Origin: JANMMJ01 sp964543235
GTDB lineage: Bacteria > Pseudomonadota > Alphaproteobacteria > Rhizobiales > Aestuariivirgaceae
Length of the DNA stretch: 64,000 nucleotides
Assembly (NCBI GenBank): GCA_964543235.1
Contig: CAZIXE010000018.1
Span: forward strand, 5,021 to 69,020
Direction of reading: 5' to 3'
Shown piece by piece: positions 16,144-24,073 of the stretch. Every line of letters starts with the position of its first letter. The stretch's first letter is position 1. The position numbers and the translations under genes were made by a program. A model generated the notes under the pieces. It made no database searches and was not told the origin of the DNA. It saw nothing but the letters and a program-made list of their open reading frames with translations.

Positions 16144-17973
16144 ATGACCGATGCCATCACCATCGAGCGGTTGCGCCAGCTGAGTCCGCTGCGCAATTCC
16201 ACAGCGGCCGTTGAGACTGATGCGCTCGTCGAAGAGCAGCTCGGTCACTTCGCAATCGACCCTACATCCCCCTATGGCCGCGCCCTCGCCGAGTTCACCC
16301 GCAGCCTTTACCAGGCCAATCTCGCCACCCATCAGCTGATCGACGTGACCGCGGCGGCCCTGGCGTCGCTGGACCGCCGCGATCGCATTGCCTGGTTCAA
16401 TGCCAAGCGCTTCGCCTGCTTCCAGCTGGCCAAGGTTCTCGACAATCTCCAGACTCCCTTCCGGCACACCTACCAGTCGCTGGCCGGCAAGGACGGCATC
16501 GAGGCCGCCCGCGGTCCCTATCCGGTATTCGACAATGTCACCGCGATCTTCTCCTCGACGCCGGTGATTGCCCGGACCGCCACCTATCTCTATGCCTGCG
16601 TCGAATGGGTCGAGGACGCCTTCAAGGGCAAGGAACTGCTGCACGAAATCTATTCGCGCCTGCTGAATCCGACTTCGATCTCGCTCGCCAACCACATCGT
16701 CGATGTCGAGGCAGGCCCGCTCGCCCAGGAATACTTTGCCTGGAATTTCAATTCCGGCATGGCCGCCGTCGATGCGACGCTGGCCCATCTCGTTGGCTAC
16801 CAGGACATTGTGCTCTCCAGCCGCAACATCTATGGCGGCGTCTATCAGCTGCTCCATGACTGGTATGGCAAGCGCAGCAATCTCGATGTCGCCGTCGAGT
16901 GGTTTGACGGCTACGCCGCCGCGGATTTTGCAAGCGCCCTCGCCGCCGTGCAGGCTCGCCATGCCGGAAGGCTGGCCGCCGGTCGTCAGGTTTACGTCTA
17001 TCTTGAGAGTCCCTGCAATCCCCACGGCCACGTGCTGGACGTTGCCGGCATTTGCCGGCATGCCCATGCTGCGGGCCTCACCGTGATTTGTGATGCAACC
17101 GTCGGCACGCCGTTCCTGCAACCGGTGTTGCGCCGGCAGGAACCGGAAGAACGGCCGGACTTCGTGATCCACTCCTACACCAAGGATCTCGCCGGCTATG
17201 GCGCCACAACGGCCGGCGTCGTCATCGCCCGCAACGAGGACATGTTTCTGCCCAAGGGATCCAGCGCCACTGTCGCCGGCCCCGGCGGCAGGAGCCGCAC
17301 CATCAACTGGGACGAAACACTGTTCTGGAACGTCTATTACATCAAGGGCGCCTTCCTCGATGCCGACAAGGCCTATGAAGTGATCAACGGCATGCGCACG
17401 CTGGAACTGCGCATGCTGTCGAAATGTATCACCACCACTGTCCTTGCCCGGGCGCTCGCGGCGCATCCGCGCATCAATGTCAACTGTTCGGCGGTCCCCG
17501 GCCATCCCAATGCGCCCTTGCGCGAAGCCAACATGTACTTGGGCCTCCCCGCACCTCTCTTCACCATCGACTTCGAGCCCAGGCCCGGCGAAACGCCGCT
17601 GCCTCGCGAAGCTTTCAAGATCTTCTTCGACTCGCTGGAGCCGGCATTCGGATTGCAGGTGAGTCTCGGCCAGACCAATACCGTGGTGCTCTGCCCAGCA
17701 CTGACCAGCCATTCGGAGATGTCCGATGCGGCGCTGGCAGAGGCCGGCATCACCCGCACCACCATCCGCATCGCTGTCGGCAATGAGGATCCGCGCACGC
17801 TTCTCGCCCATCTGATGCGCGCCGCCGAACTCGCCTTCGATGCCGTGGCGCCCGGCTTTGCGCAGCAATTCATGGCCCCGGCCGATGTCGATCGGCTCTA
17901 CGAGGAAACCTACATTGACGTGCATCGCCGCTACGTGCAAAGCCGCCCGAAACTAGCCGACCTCTTGCGCTGA
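16144..17973 (+). CDS. Extended cystathionine gamma-synthase-like PLP enzyme
   Basis: A 609-residue protein of the Cys/Met metabolism PLP-dependent family, much longer than the usual 390-400. The first 160-200 residues form a helical extension unlike the family. The catalytic part follows, with W-N-F-N-S-G-M-A-A near residue 200, E-S-P-C-N-P near 295, D-A-T-V-G-T-P near 320, and the presumed PLP lysine in H-S-Y-T-K-D-L near 350. Enzymes of this family form or break C-S bonds of homocysteine-type amino acids; the substrate is unknown. The ATG at 16144 follows CAGGAGG. It is followed 13 bases later by a DmdA-type gene. Confidence 0.8.
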   Translation: MTDAITIERLRQLSPLRNSTAAVETDALVEEQLGHFAIDPTSPYGRALAEFTRSLYQANLATHQLIDVTAAALASLDRRDRIAWFNAKRFACFQLAKVLDNLQTPFRHTYQSLAGKDGIEAARGPYPVFDNVTAIFSSTPVIARTATYLYACVEWVEDAFKGKELLHEIYSRLLNPTSISLANHIVDVEAGPLAQEYFAWNFNSGMAAVDATLAHLVGYQDIVLSSRNIYGGVYQLLHDWYGKRSNLDVAVEWFDGYAAADFASALAAVQARHAGRLAAGRQVYVYLESPCNPHGHVLDVAGICRHAHAAGLTVICDATVGTPFLQPVLRRQEPEERPDFVIHSYTKDLAGYGATTAGVVIARNEDMFLPKGSSATVAGPGGRSRTINWDETLFWNVYYIKGAFLDADKAYEVINGMRTLELRMLSKCITTTVLARALAAHPRINVNCSAVPGHPNAPLREANMYLGLPAPLFTIDFEPRPGETPLPREAFKIFFDSLEPAFGLQVSLGQTNTVVLCPALTSHSEMSDAALAEAGITRTTIRIAVGNEDPRTLLAHLMRAAELAFDAVAPGFAQQFMAPADVDRLYEETYIDVHRRYVQSRPKLADLLR

Positions 17974-17986
17974 CGGGAGACACCAC

Positions 17987-19141
17987 TTGACCTCGGTTCC
18001 TTCATCGATTGTTGCCGCCAGCATGCCCTTTCTCGCAGCCGGCCGTCGCATGCGCCGCACCCCTTTCACCTCGCGCGTGGAGGAACTGGGCTGCAAGGTA
18101 TTCTCGATCTACAACCACATGCTGCTGCCGGAGGTTTTCGCCGGCGACGAAGCGGATTATCATCATCTGAAACAGCATGTGCAGATCTGGGACGTCGGCT
18201 GCGAACGCCAGGTCGAACTCAGAGGCCCCGATGCCCTGAAGCTGGCGCAGATCATGACCTGCCGCGACATCTCCGGCTGCGCTGTTGGTCAATGCCTGTA
18301 CGTGCCGCTCGTCGACGAAAACGGCGGCATGATCAACGATCCGATCCTGCTCAAGCTCGCCGGCGATCACGTCTGGCTGTCAATTGCCGACAGCGATGTG
18401 CTGCTGTGGGCCAAAGGCCTTGCGGCGGGTCTCAGGCTCGACGTCGCCTGCCGTGAACCCGACGTCTGGCCGCTGGCCATTCAGGGTCCCAAGGCCGAGG
18501 ACCTTGTTGCCAGTGTATTTGGCGACGCGGTGCGGGCCATCCGCTTCTTCCGCTTTTCCCGGATTGCCTGGCGCGGCCATGAATTTGTCGTCGCCCGCTC
18601 CGGCTGGAGCAAGCAGGGCGGCTTTGAAATCTATGTCAACGACTGGGATCTGGGCGGCCTGCTGTGGGATACCTTCATGGCGCAGGGCAAGGCGTTCAAC
18701 ATTGCTCCTGGCGCTCCCCATAACACCGAGCGGATCGAGGCCGGCCTGCTCTCGTACGGCAATGATTTCACCAACGAAAACAATCCTTTCGAGATTGGCC
18801 TTGAGAAGTATGTTCATCTCGATCGCGACGTCGATTTCCTCGGCCGCAGGGCGCTCTCGCGCATTCGCGCGGAGGGCATTCGCCGCCGCCTGATGGGCCT
18901 TCTCATCGAAACCGAAACGCTTCCCGCCTGTGATGCGCCATGGCCGGTCTACGCCGGCAGCGACTTGGCTGGCGAACTGACATCCTGCTCGGTCTCGCCC
19001 CTGTTCGGCAAGGGGATCGGCTATGCCATGCTGGCACGGTCGTTCTGGGATGCAGGCACCGCCTTGAGCCTCGCAGCACCGGACGGCCGCCGCCTCAGCG
19101 CCGCCGTCACCGCCCTGCCATTTGTGAAGCCCGCAGGCTGA
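17987..19141 (+). CDS. DmdA-type GcvT-fold tetrahydrofolate demethylase
   Basis: A 384-residue aminomethyltransferase-fold protein. The overall sequence matches dimethylsulfoniopropionate demethylase DmdA more than GcvT: the order R-R-T-P-F, Y-N-H-M-L-L-P, H-L-K-x-H-V-x-I-W-D-V, V-P-L-V-D-E-N-G-G-M-I-N-D-P, R-S-G-W-S-K-Q-G-G-F-E-I-Y and G-L-L-S-Y-G-N-D fits that family. DmdA moves one methyl from DMSP to tetrahydrofolate, giving methylmercaptopropionate. Other members may act on other onium compounds, so the substrate is an inference. Start is TTG at 17987 with a GGGAGA site; an ATG at codon 13 is possible. Same operon as the CGS-like gene. Confidence 0.8.
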   Translation: MTSVPSSIVAASMPFLAAGRRMRRTPFTSRVEELGCKVFSIYNHMLLPEVFAGDEADYHHLKQHVQIWDVGCERQVELRGPDALKLAQIMTCRDISGCAVGQCLYVPLVDENGGMINDPILLKLAGDHVWLSIADSDVLLWAKGLAAGLRLDVACREPDVWPLAIQGPKAEDLVASVFGDAVRAIRFFRFSRIAWRGHEFVVARSGWSKQGGFEIYVNDWDLGGLLWDTFMAQGKAFNIAPGAPHNTERIEAGLLSYGNDFTNENNPFEIGLEKYVHLDRDVDFLGRRALSRIRAEGIRRRLMGLLIETETLPACDAPWPVYAGSDLAGELTSCSVSPLFGKGIGYAMLARSFWDAGTALSLAAPDGRRLSAAVTALPFVKPAG

Positions 19142-19145
19142 TCTC

Positions 19146-19727
19146 TCATCCGGGGACGCTTCGCGCCACCACCCGCTCAAGCAGCGGCACGTAATGCCGG
19201 AACGGTGGCGTCGGCATGGCGGGGTCCTTGCCCAGATCGTCCCATCGGCGCACCCGCACCGCCTCCCTGTGGAAGGGGTTCTCCTCGAAAGCGGCCACTT
19301 CAGGAGCGCTCATCGGTCCGCCCTGGAGCGACAGCGTGTGTTTGGAAGCCTCCGAAAGCTTGCCGTAGTAGCCGGGGTCGATGGCGCACAGATAGCGTTT
19401 GGCGGCGACATGCAGTTTCACGCATTCGTTAACCACCGGCGGAAAGAACGCTGCCAGCACCCTTGCACCCGCCTCCTCATGAAAGTTGTCGCGCTCATCG
19501 CCGAGCGACAGCGTACCGAACTCCGAAGTGTAGTGGCCGATGTCGTGCAGCAGTGCCGCCGCTACCAGTTCTTCTGGTGCTCCTTCGCGCTCGGCCAGCA
19601 CCGCTCCCTGCAGCATGTGCTGCGCCATCGTTACCGCTTCGCCCAGATAGGAATCGGCCCCGCGCCTTTCGAAAATATCGGCGATGAACTCCACGATGGT
19701 CTCGCGCGAGGGTTCGCCAGTGCTCAT
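19146..19727 (-). CDS. tmpB: HD-domain mixed-valent diiron phosphonate oxygenase, TmpB/PhnZ type
   Basis: A 193-residue HD-domain protein of the phosphonate-degradation branch. The Y-L-G-E motif at the start of the second helix, the H-M-L-Q His, L-L-H-D-I-G-H with the HD pair near residue 61, and the F-H-E-E-A and L-H-V-A-A-K-R His residues give the diiron ligand set of PhnZ and TmpB. TmpB oxidatively cleaves (R)-1-hydroxy-2-(trimethylammonio)ethylphosphonate to glycine betaine and phosphate. Here it overlaps the hydroxylase gene by 4 bases, which favours TmpB over PhnZ. A distinct specificity (2-aminoethylphosphonate) is not excluded. Confidence 0.8.
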   Translation of the reverse strand: MSTGEPSRETIVEFIADIFERRGADSYLGEAVTMAQHMLQGAVLAEREGAPEELVAAALLHDIGHYTSEFGTLSLGDERDNFHEEAGARVLAAFFPPVVNECVKLHVAAKRYLCAIDPGYYGKLSEASKHTLSLQGGPMSAPEVAAFEENPFHREAVRVRRWDDLGKDPAMPTPPFRHYVPLLERVVARSVPG

Positions 19728-20866
19728 TTCCTCAGTCCCTCTTCCTCGATGGCGGCCAGCGTCGACAGCAATCCGTCCTTGTCGGCATAACAGCCCTGAA
19801 GCCAGCGGCAGCCGCTCCCGGAAAACGCCTTGCGGGCGTGCAGCACGCGCGTGTTGTCGACGATGAAGAGTTCGCCTGGCTGCAGCTTGAAGGTAACGGC
19901 CATGTCCGGGTCCTCGATCAGTTCGGCGAAACGGCGATAGGCGGCGTAGTAGCCATCCATCTCTTCGAAGGGGATATCGGTGAAAGCAGCCGCCGAGCGG
20001 TTGTTGAAACGGATGGCTATGAGCTCGCCATCCGGCCCCAGTTCGATGATCGGCCGCTTGGCCCTGAGCCTTACGCCCGGGCTTCCGGCGTACTCAAATC
20101 GCGCGCAATATTTGCTGAGCAGCTCAAACTGGCGCCAGTTCTCCTGCTGCAGGCGCTCAGCGGCCTTGAAGCCGTCGACCACGATCGAATCGCCCCCTTC
20201 AACCGTGTTCTCCAGGCAGCAGAGAAGCTGCAGCGTCGGCACCGGATCGCGATACGGATTGTCGGTGTGCGCCTGCAGCCCGAGATTGGTATAGGCGAGA
20301 TTGCTCGGATTGACCTCGGCGCGCACCTCGAACCAGCGGCCGTAATTTGTTTCCCGGACATAGCCGAACAGTTCTGCCACCTTGCACAGGGCCCCGCTCT
20401 CACACGGAACTCCGGAAAGCAGCGCGAAGCCGTAGCGCTGGACCGCGGCGAGCCACGCGCCGAGTGCCGCCCGGCTGTTGGCAATCTCATCATGTACGCT
20501 GCGCGGAATGCTCCTCTGGAGGGTTCTGTCCCAACGCACGACTTCCGGACTCGTCCAGCCCTTGCGACGTGATTGTTTCTGTTCATAGGCATGGGCCGCC
20601 AGCCAGGCCGGCGAATAGGCGACTTCCTTGGCCTCCGGCTCGAAGCGCAGCAAGAGGCCGGCTTCAACGATCGTCGCGCTGACGATGCGCGTGTCCTTCG
20701 GGATATCGAGCACGGTGATCAGCCGCTGGCCGTTGGCAGGGCTCCGCGTATCCGCGTCCGGCGCGTTGTCCCTGAGCCACATGGCGTGAAACCGGTACGG
20801 CCGGCCGTCGATCGCCACTGAAACGATCTTGCCGCCGTCGGCAAGGTGCGGCCGCGCCACCTGCAT
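19724..20866 (-). CDS. tmpA: Fe(II)/2-oxoglutarate dioxygenase, TmpA-like (gamma-butyrobetaine hydroxylase family)
   Basis: A 380-residue TauD/TfdA-superfamily protein with the N-terminal domain of gamma-butyrobetaine hydroxylase (W-L-R-D-N near residue 30) but no Cys cluster there. The catalytic domain has the iron triad H-T-D (in Q-A-H-T-D-N-P-Y near residue 220) and a distal His in R-V-L-H-A-R near 343, and a 2-oxoglutarate Arg in R-W-L-Q-G-C-Y. TmpA hydroxylates 2-(trimethylammonio)ethylphosphonate at C1. Pairing with the HD oxygenase gene supports TmpA over carnitine biosynthesis. A GGAGGACT site precedes the ATG at 20866; it is divergent from icd. Confidence 0.8.
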   Translation of the reverse strand: MQVARPHLADGGKIVSVAIDGRPYRFHAMWLRDNAPDADTRSPANGQRLITVLDIPKDTRIVSATIVEAGLLLRFEPEAKEVAYSPAWLAAHAYEQKQSRRKGWTSPEVVRWDRTLQRSIPRSVHDEIANSRAALGAWLAAVQRYGFALLSGVPCESGALCKVAELFGYVRETNYGRWFEVRAEVNPSNLAYTNLGLQAHTDNPYRDPVPTLQLLCCLENTVEGGDSIVVDGFKAAERLQQENWRQFELLSKYCARFEYAGSPGVRLRAKRPIIELGPDGELIAIRFNNRSAAAFTDIPFEEMDGYYAAYRRFAELIEDPDMAVTFKLQPGELFIVDNTRVLHARKAFSGSGCRWLQGCYADKDGLLSTLAAIEEEGLRK

Positions 20867-21019
20867 GCTGAGTCCTCCCCGGAGAATCCGGCAGAACTAT
20901 GCGCCATTGGCCCGCCTGGTGCAATTTGCCGCCTCATCCGTCCGTCTGATTTGCGATGGGTCAGGTCGCCTGCTATAGGCTCCCTCTCTTTCCGCACTGC
21001 AACATGGGGCAACGTCAAA

Positions 21020-22231
21020 ATGGCAAAGATCAAGGTCGCCAATCCGGTCGTCGAACTCGATGGTGACGAGATGACCCGCATCATCTGGGATCTCATCAAG
21101 AACAGGCTGATTCACCCCTATCTCGACATCGACCTCCACTACTACGACCTGTCTGTTAAGAATCGTGACGCCACCAACGATCAGGTAACGGTCGATGCCG
21201 CCAATGCCATCAAGCAGCATGGTGTCGGCGTCAAGTGCGCCACAATCACGCCCGACGAGGCCCGCGTGAAGGAGTTCGGCCTCAAGCAGATGTGGAAATC
21301 GCCCAACGGCACCATTCGCAATATTCTGGGCGGCGTCATCTTCCGCGAGCCCATCATCTGCACCAACGTGCCCCGCCTGGTGCCGGGATGGACCCAGCCG
21401 ATCATCGTCGGCCGTCACGCCTTCGGCGACCAGTATCGCGCCACCGACTTCAAGTATCCGGGCAAGGGCACGCTTTCCATCAGGTTCGTCGGTGAAGACG
21501 GCAAGGTGATCGAACACGAGGTGTTCAAGGCGCCCGGCGGCGGCGTCGCCATGGCCATGTACAATCTCGACGAATCGATCCGCGAATTCGCCAGGGCCTC
21601 GCTGAATTACGGCCTCAACCGTGGCTACCCGGTTTATCTCTCCACCAAGAACACCATTCTCAAGGCCTATGACGGCCGCTTCAAGGACATCTTCCAGGAG
21701 GTCTATGACACCGAGTTCAGGGCAGAGTTCGAGAAGCGCAAGATCACCTACGAGCATCGCCTGATCGACGACATGGTGGCCTCGGCCCTGAAATGGACCG
21801 GCGGCTATGTGTGGGCCTGCAAGAACTACGATGGCGACGTGCAGTCCGACCTCGTGGCGCAGGGCTACGGCTCGCTTGGCCTCATGACCTCGGTCCTGAT
21901 GACGCCGGACGGCAGAACTGTTGAAGCCGAGGCGGCGCACGGCACGGTGACCCGCCACTTCCGCCTCCACCAGCAGGGCAAGCAGACTTCGACCAATTCC
22001 ACCGCCTCGATCTTCGCCTGGACCCGGGGGCTCGCCCACCGAGCCAAGCTCGACTCGAATCAAAAGCTCAAGGAATTTGCCGATACCCTTGAAAAGGTTA
22101 CGGTTTCGACGATTGAATCGGGCCAGATGACCAAGGATCTCGCGGTTCTCGTCGGCCCCGGGCAGAGCTGGCTGTCGACTGAAGGCTTCATTGACGCCGT
22201 CGATGCCAATCTGCAGAAAGCGATGCAATAG
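21020..22231 (+). CDS. icd: Isocitrate dehydrogenase, NADP-dependent
   Basis: A 403-residue monomer of the eukaryote-like NADP-IDH branch usual in alphaproteobacteria. It decarboxylates isocitrate to 2-oxoglutarate in the citric acid cycle. The substrate site S-P-N-G-T-I-R-N near residues 94-101, the D-D-M-V-A metal acidic pair near 250 and the N-S-T-A-S-I-F-A-W region near 330 are all in place. The ATG at 21020 opens M-A-K-I-K-V; the longer frame upstream lacks similarity. It is divergent from tmpA; 2-oxoglutarate is also the co-substrate of TmpA. Confidence 0.96.
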   Translation: MAKIKVANPVVELDGDEMTRIIWDLIKNRLIHPYLDIDLHYYDLSVKNRDATNDQVTVDAANAIKQHGVGVKCATITPDEARVKEFGLKQMWKSPNGTIRNILGGVIFREPIICTNVPRLVPGWTQPIIVGRHAFGDQYRATDFKYPGKGTLSIRFVGEDGKVIEHEVFKAPGGGVAMAMYNLDESIREFARASLNYGLNRGYPVYLSTKNTILKAYDGRFKDIFQEVYDTEFRAEFEKRKITYEHRLIDDMVASALKWTGGYVWACKNYDGDVQSDLVAQGYGSLGLMTSVLMTPDGRTVEAEAAHGTVTRHFRLHQQGKQTSTNSTASIFAWTRGLAHRAKLDSNQKLKEFADTLEKVTVSTIESGQMTKDLAVLVGPGQSWLSTEGFIDAVDANLQKAMQ

Positions 22232-22240
22232 GCAAACGCC

Positions 22241-22270
22241 CCCGCCCATCGCGGGCCTTCATTTCGGGAA
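22241..22270 (+). terminator. Possible terminator after icd
   Basis: CCCGC at 22241-22245 pairs with GCGGG at 22251-22255 over a 5-base loop and is followed by CCTTCATTTC. The stem is short and the T-run is interrupted. Confidence 0.35.
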
Positions 22271-22271
22271 G

Positions 22272-23513
22272 TCAGCTCAACAATGGCGGCCGGGCATTGA
22301 GTGTATCGCGGTCAAAGCCGGCAAGGCGCTTGTACTCGGCCATCATAACTTCGATCTCGGCACGCGGCATGACGTCCTCAATTGCCCTGAAGCCTCCTGG
22401 CGCCCGGTCCTCGACGAGTTGCATGAACTTCTCGGCCTGGTTGGCGCGATTGGCGGCAACGATCTTGGCCGTGGGCGGTCGCCTCTCGGCCTCATAGGCC
22501 GCCAGCGCTTCCGCCGTTTCGCCCTTGGACCTGATCTCGCGCGCCAGCACCCGTCCATCGAGAATGGCTTGCGAGGCACCGTTCGACCCGATGGGGTACA
22601 TGGGATGCGCCGCATCACCGAGCAAGGTAACCCGCCCCTGGCTCCAGCGCGGCAGCGGCTCGCGGTCAACCATCGGAAACTCAAAGCAGCGTTCCGCCGC
22701 GCGAATGATCCCCGGCACATCGAGCCAGCCGAAGCTCCAGCCTTCATAGCGCGGCAGAAAGCTTTCGAACTGGCCCTGCCGGTTCCAGTCTTCGCGCCGC
22801 CACTCGTAGTCTGGCGAGAACTTGAGTTCGGCAATCCAGTTCACCACGGCCCGTCCCGGTGTCAGATCGATCGGGTAGCACACGAATTTCTGCCACTCAT
22901 GTCCGGCCATGAACATGCGCGGGCCCGGTGCAAACACCGGTATCTGCGAGACGCCGCGCCACAGAATGGCGCCGTTCCAGCAGGGGGGGCCCTCGTCCGG
23001 ATAGAACTCGCGGCGAATCCGCGAATGGATGCCGTCCGCACCGATCAAGAGGCTGCCGGCGATCGTGCGGACGCTCCCGTCGCGCCCCTCGAGCCGGACC
23101 TGGACACCACGACTGTCCTCATCCCAGCCGGCAACAGCGCAACCACACAGGATGCGCTCTTCCCCGAGGCGTTGCCGGGCTGTCTCAAGCAGGATGGCCT
23201 GAAGCCGTCCGCGATGAATCGATATCTGCGGCCAGCAGTAACCGGCGGCCAGCCCCCGTGGCTCGCTCCAGATCATCTGGCCATGCTTGTTCAGGAAGAC
23301 CAGTTCTTCGGTTTTGACGCAACCTTGTACAAAGGCGCACTCGAGACCGAGCTCGTAAAGCTCGCGCGCCGCATGCGGCAGCACGTTGATGCCGACCCCG
23401 AGCGGTTCGAGCCGGGCCACCGACTCGCAGACCACGACATCCACACCCGCCTGGTTCAGGCTGAGTGCTGCGGTGAGACCGCCAATACCGGCGCCGGCAA
23501 TGATGACCGTCAT
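22272..23513 (-). CDS. FAD-dependent monooxygenase (PHBH/UbiH/PhzS-like)
   Basis: A 413-residue class A flavin monooxygenase. Visible marks are the FAD dinucleotide site G-A-G-I-G-G-L-T-A-A near residues 7-16, the D-G motif G-A-D-G-I-H-S-R-I-R near 165, and the G-D motif L-L-G-D-A-A-H-P-M-Y-P near 305. Family enzymes use NAD(P)H and O2 to hydroxylate aromatic rings or similar compounds. The overall look is closest to the salicylate-hydroxylase/PhzS branch; the substrate is unknown. Convergent with icd and apparently single. Confidence 0.87.
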   Translation of the reverse strand: MTVIIAGAGIGGLTAALSLNQAGVDVVVCESVARLEPLGVGINVLPHAARELYELGLECAFVQGCVKTEELVFLNKHGQMIWSEPRGLAAGYCWPQISIHRGRLQAILLETARQRLGEERILCGCAVAGWDEDSRGVQVRLEGRDGSVRTIAGSLLIGADGIHSRIRREFYPDEGPPCWNGAILWRGVSQIPVFAPGPRMFMAGHEWQKFVCYPIDLTPGRAVVNWIAELKFSPDYEWRREDWNRQGQFESFLPRYEGWSFGWLDVPGIIRAAERCFEFPMVDREPLPRWSQGRVTLLGDAAHPMYPIGSNGASQAILDGRVLAREIRSKGETAEALAAYEAERRPPTAKIVAANRANQAEKFMQLVEDRAPGGFRAIEDVMPRAEIEVMMAEYKRLAGFDRDTLNARPPLLS

Positions 23514-23684
23514 GCCTCTTCGCCAGAGTCGCGTCTGCCGGATTGATTGGTGCGCTTCGCCGACTTCATCCGCCCTACGCCAGCCTGTCTGCCAGCCTCC
23601 TACAGGGTCAGGAATCGCTTTTCAACTGCACACCCGGGCGACCATTGGTCCGGCATGCCCGGATCGTTTGCGCGGCCAGAACGT

Positions 23685-24047
23685 TCAGGCCACCTGCTGC
23701 AGCGTGTCCAGTACCTTGGGCAGGTCGACCGGCTTGCCGAAGATACCCATCGCGCCCTTCGACATCGCTTTTTTCAGGAGATCGTCGGCGCTGTAGCCGG
23801 TCATGAAGTACACCTTGGCCTCGGGGTGCTTCTCCTTGATCTCCACGAACGCATCGACACCGTTCTTGCCGGGCATCATCACATCGAAAAATGCCAGGTC
23901 GAAATTCTCCTGTTCATAGGCCTTGATGGCTTCCTGGCCGCTGTAGACGACACGCACCTTGTGGTCTTCCATCTGGAATACCTCCGCCAGCGAATCGGCA
24001 TTCTCGTTGTCGTCGTCAACTACCAGAATGTAGAGTGACTTTGTCAT
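23685..24047 (-). CDS. Single-domain response regulator (receiver only)
   Basis: A 120-residue CheY-like receiver. The acidic pocket V-D-D-D-N near residues 10-14, the phospho-acceptor Asp in F-F-D-V-M-M-P near 54, the switch Thr in F-M-T-G-Y near 82 and the Lys in G-K-P-V-D near 104 are all present. No output domain follows. It is close in sequence to the first receiver of the next upstream protein (both have D-V-M-M-P-G-K-N-G-V). It ends the phosphorelay run from 26.6 kb. Confidence 0.93.
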   Translation of the reverse strand: MTKSLYILVVDDDNENADSLAEVFQMEDHKVRVVYSGQEAIKAYEQENFDLAFFDVMMPGKNGVDAFVEIKEKHPEAKVYFMTGYSADDLLKKAMSKGAMGIFGKPVDLPKVLDTLQQVA

Positions 24048-24073
24048 GTTGCGTAACTCCCTCCTAAGCCCAT

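Noticed and set aside
16072..17940. A 622-codon minus-strand frame opposite the CGS-like gene
   Set aside because: It is an antisense shadow with no domain, whereas the plus strand has PLP-enzyme motifs.
19724..20866. Reading as a carnitine-biosynthesis gamma-butyrobetaine hydroxylase
   Set aside because: The gene overlaps a TmpB/PhnZ-type HD oxygenase, and no carnitine genes are near, so TmpA is a better fit; the alternative cannot be fully excluded from sequence.
20897..22249. A 450-codon minus-strand frame opposite icd
   Set aside because: Antisense of a well-conserved isocitrate dehydrogenase; no fold of its own.
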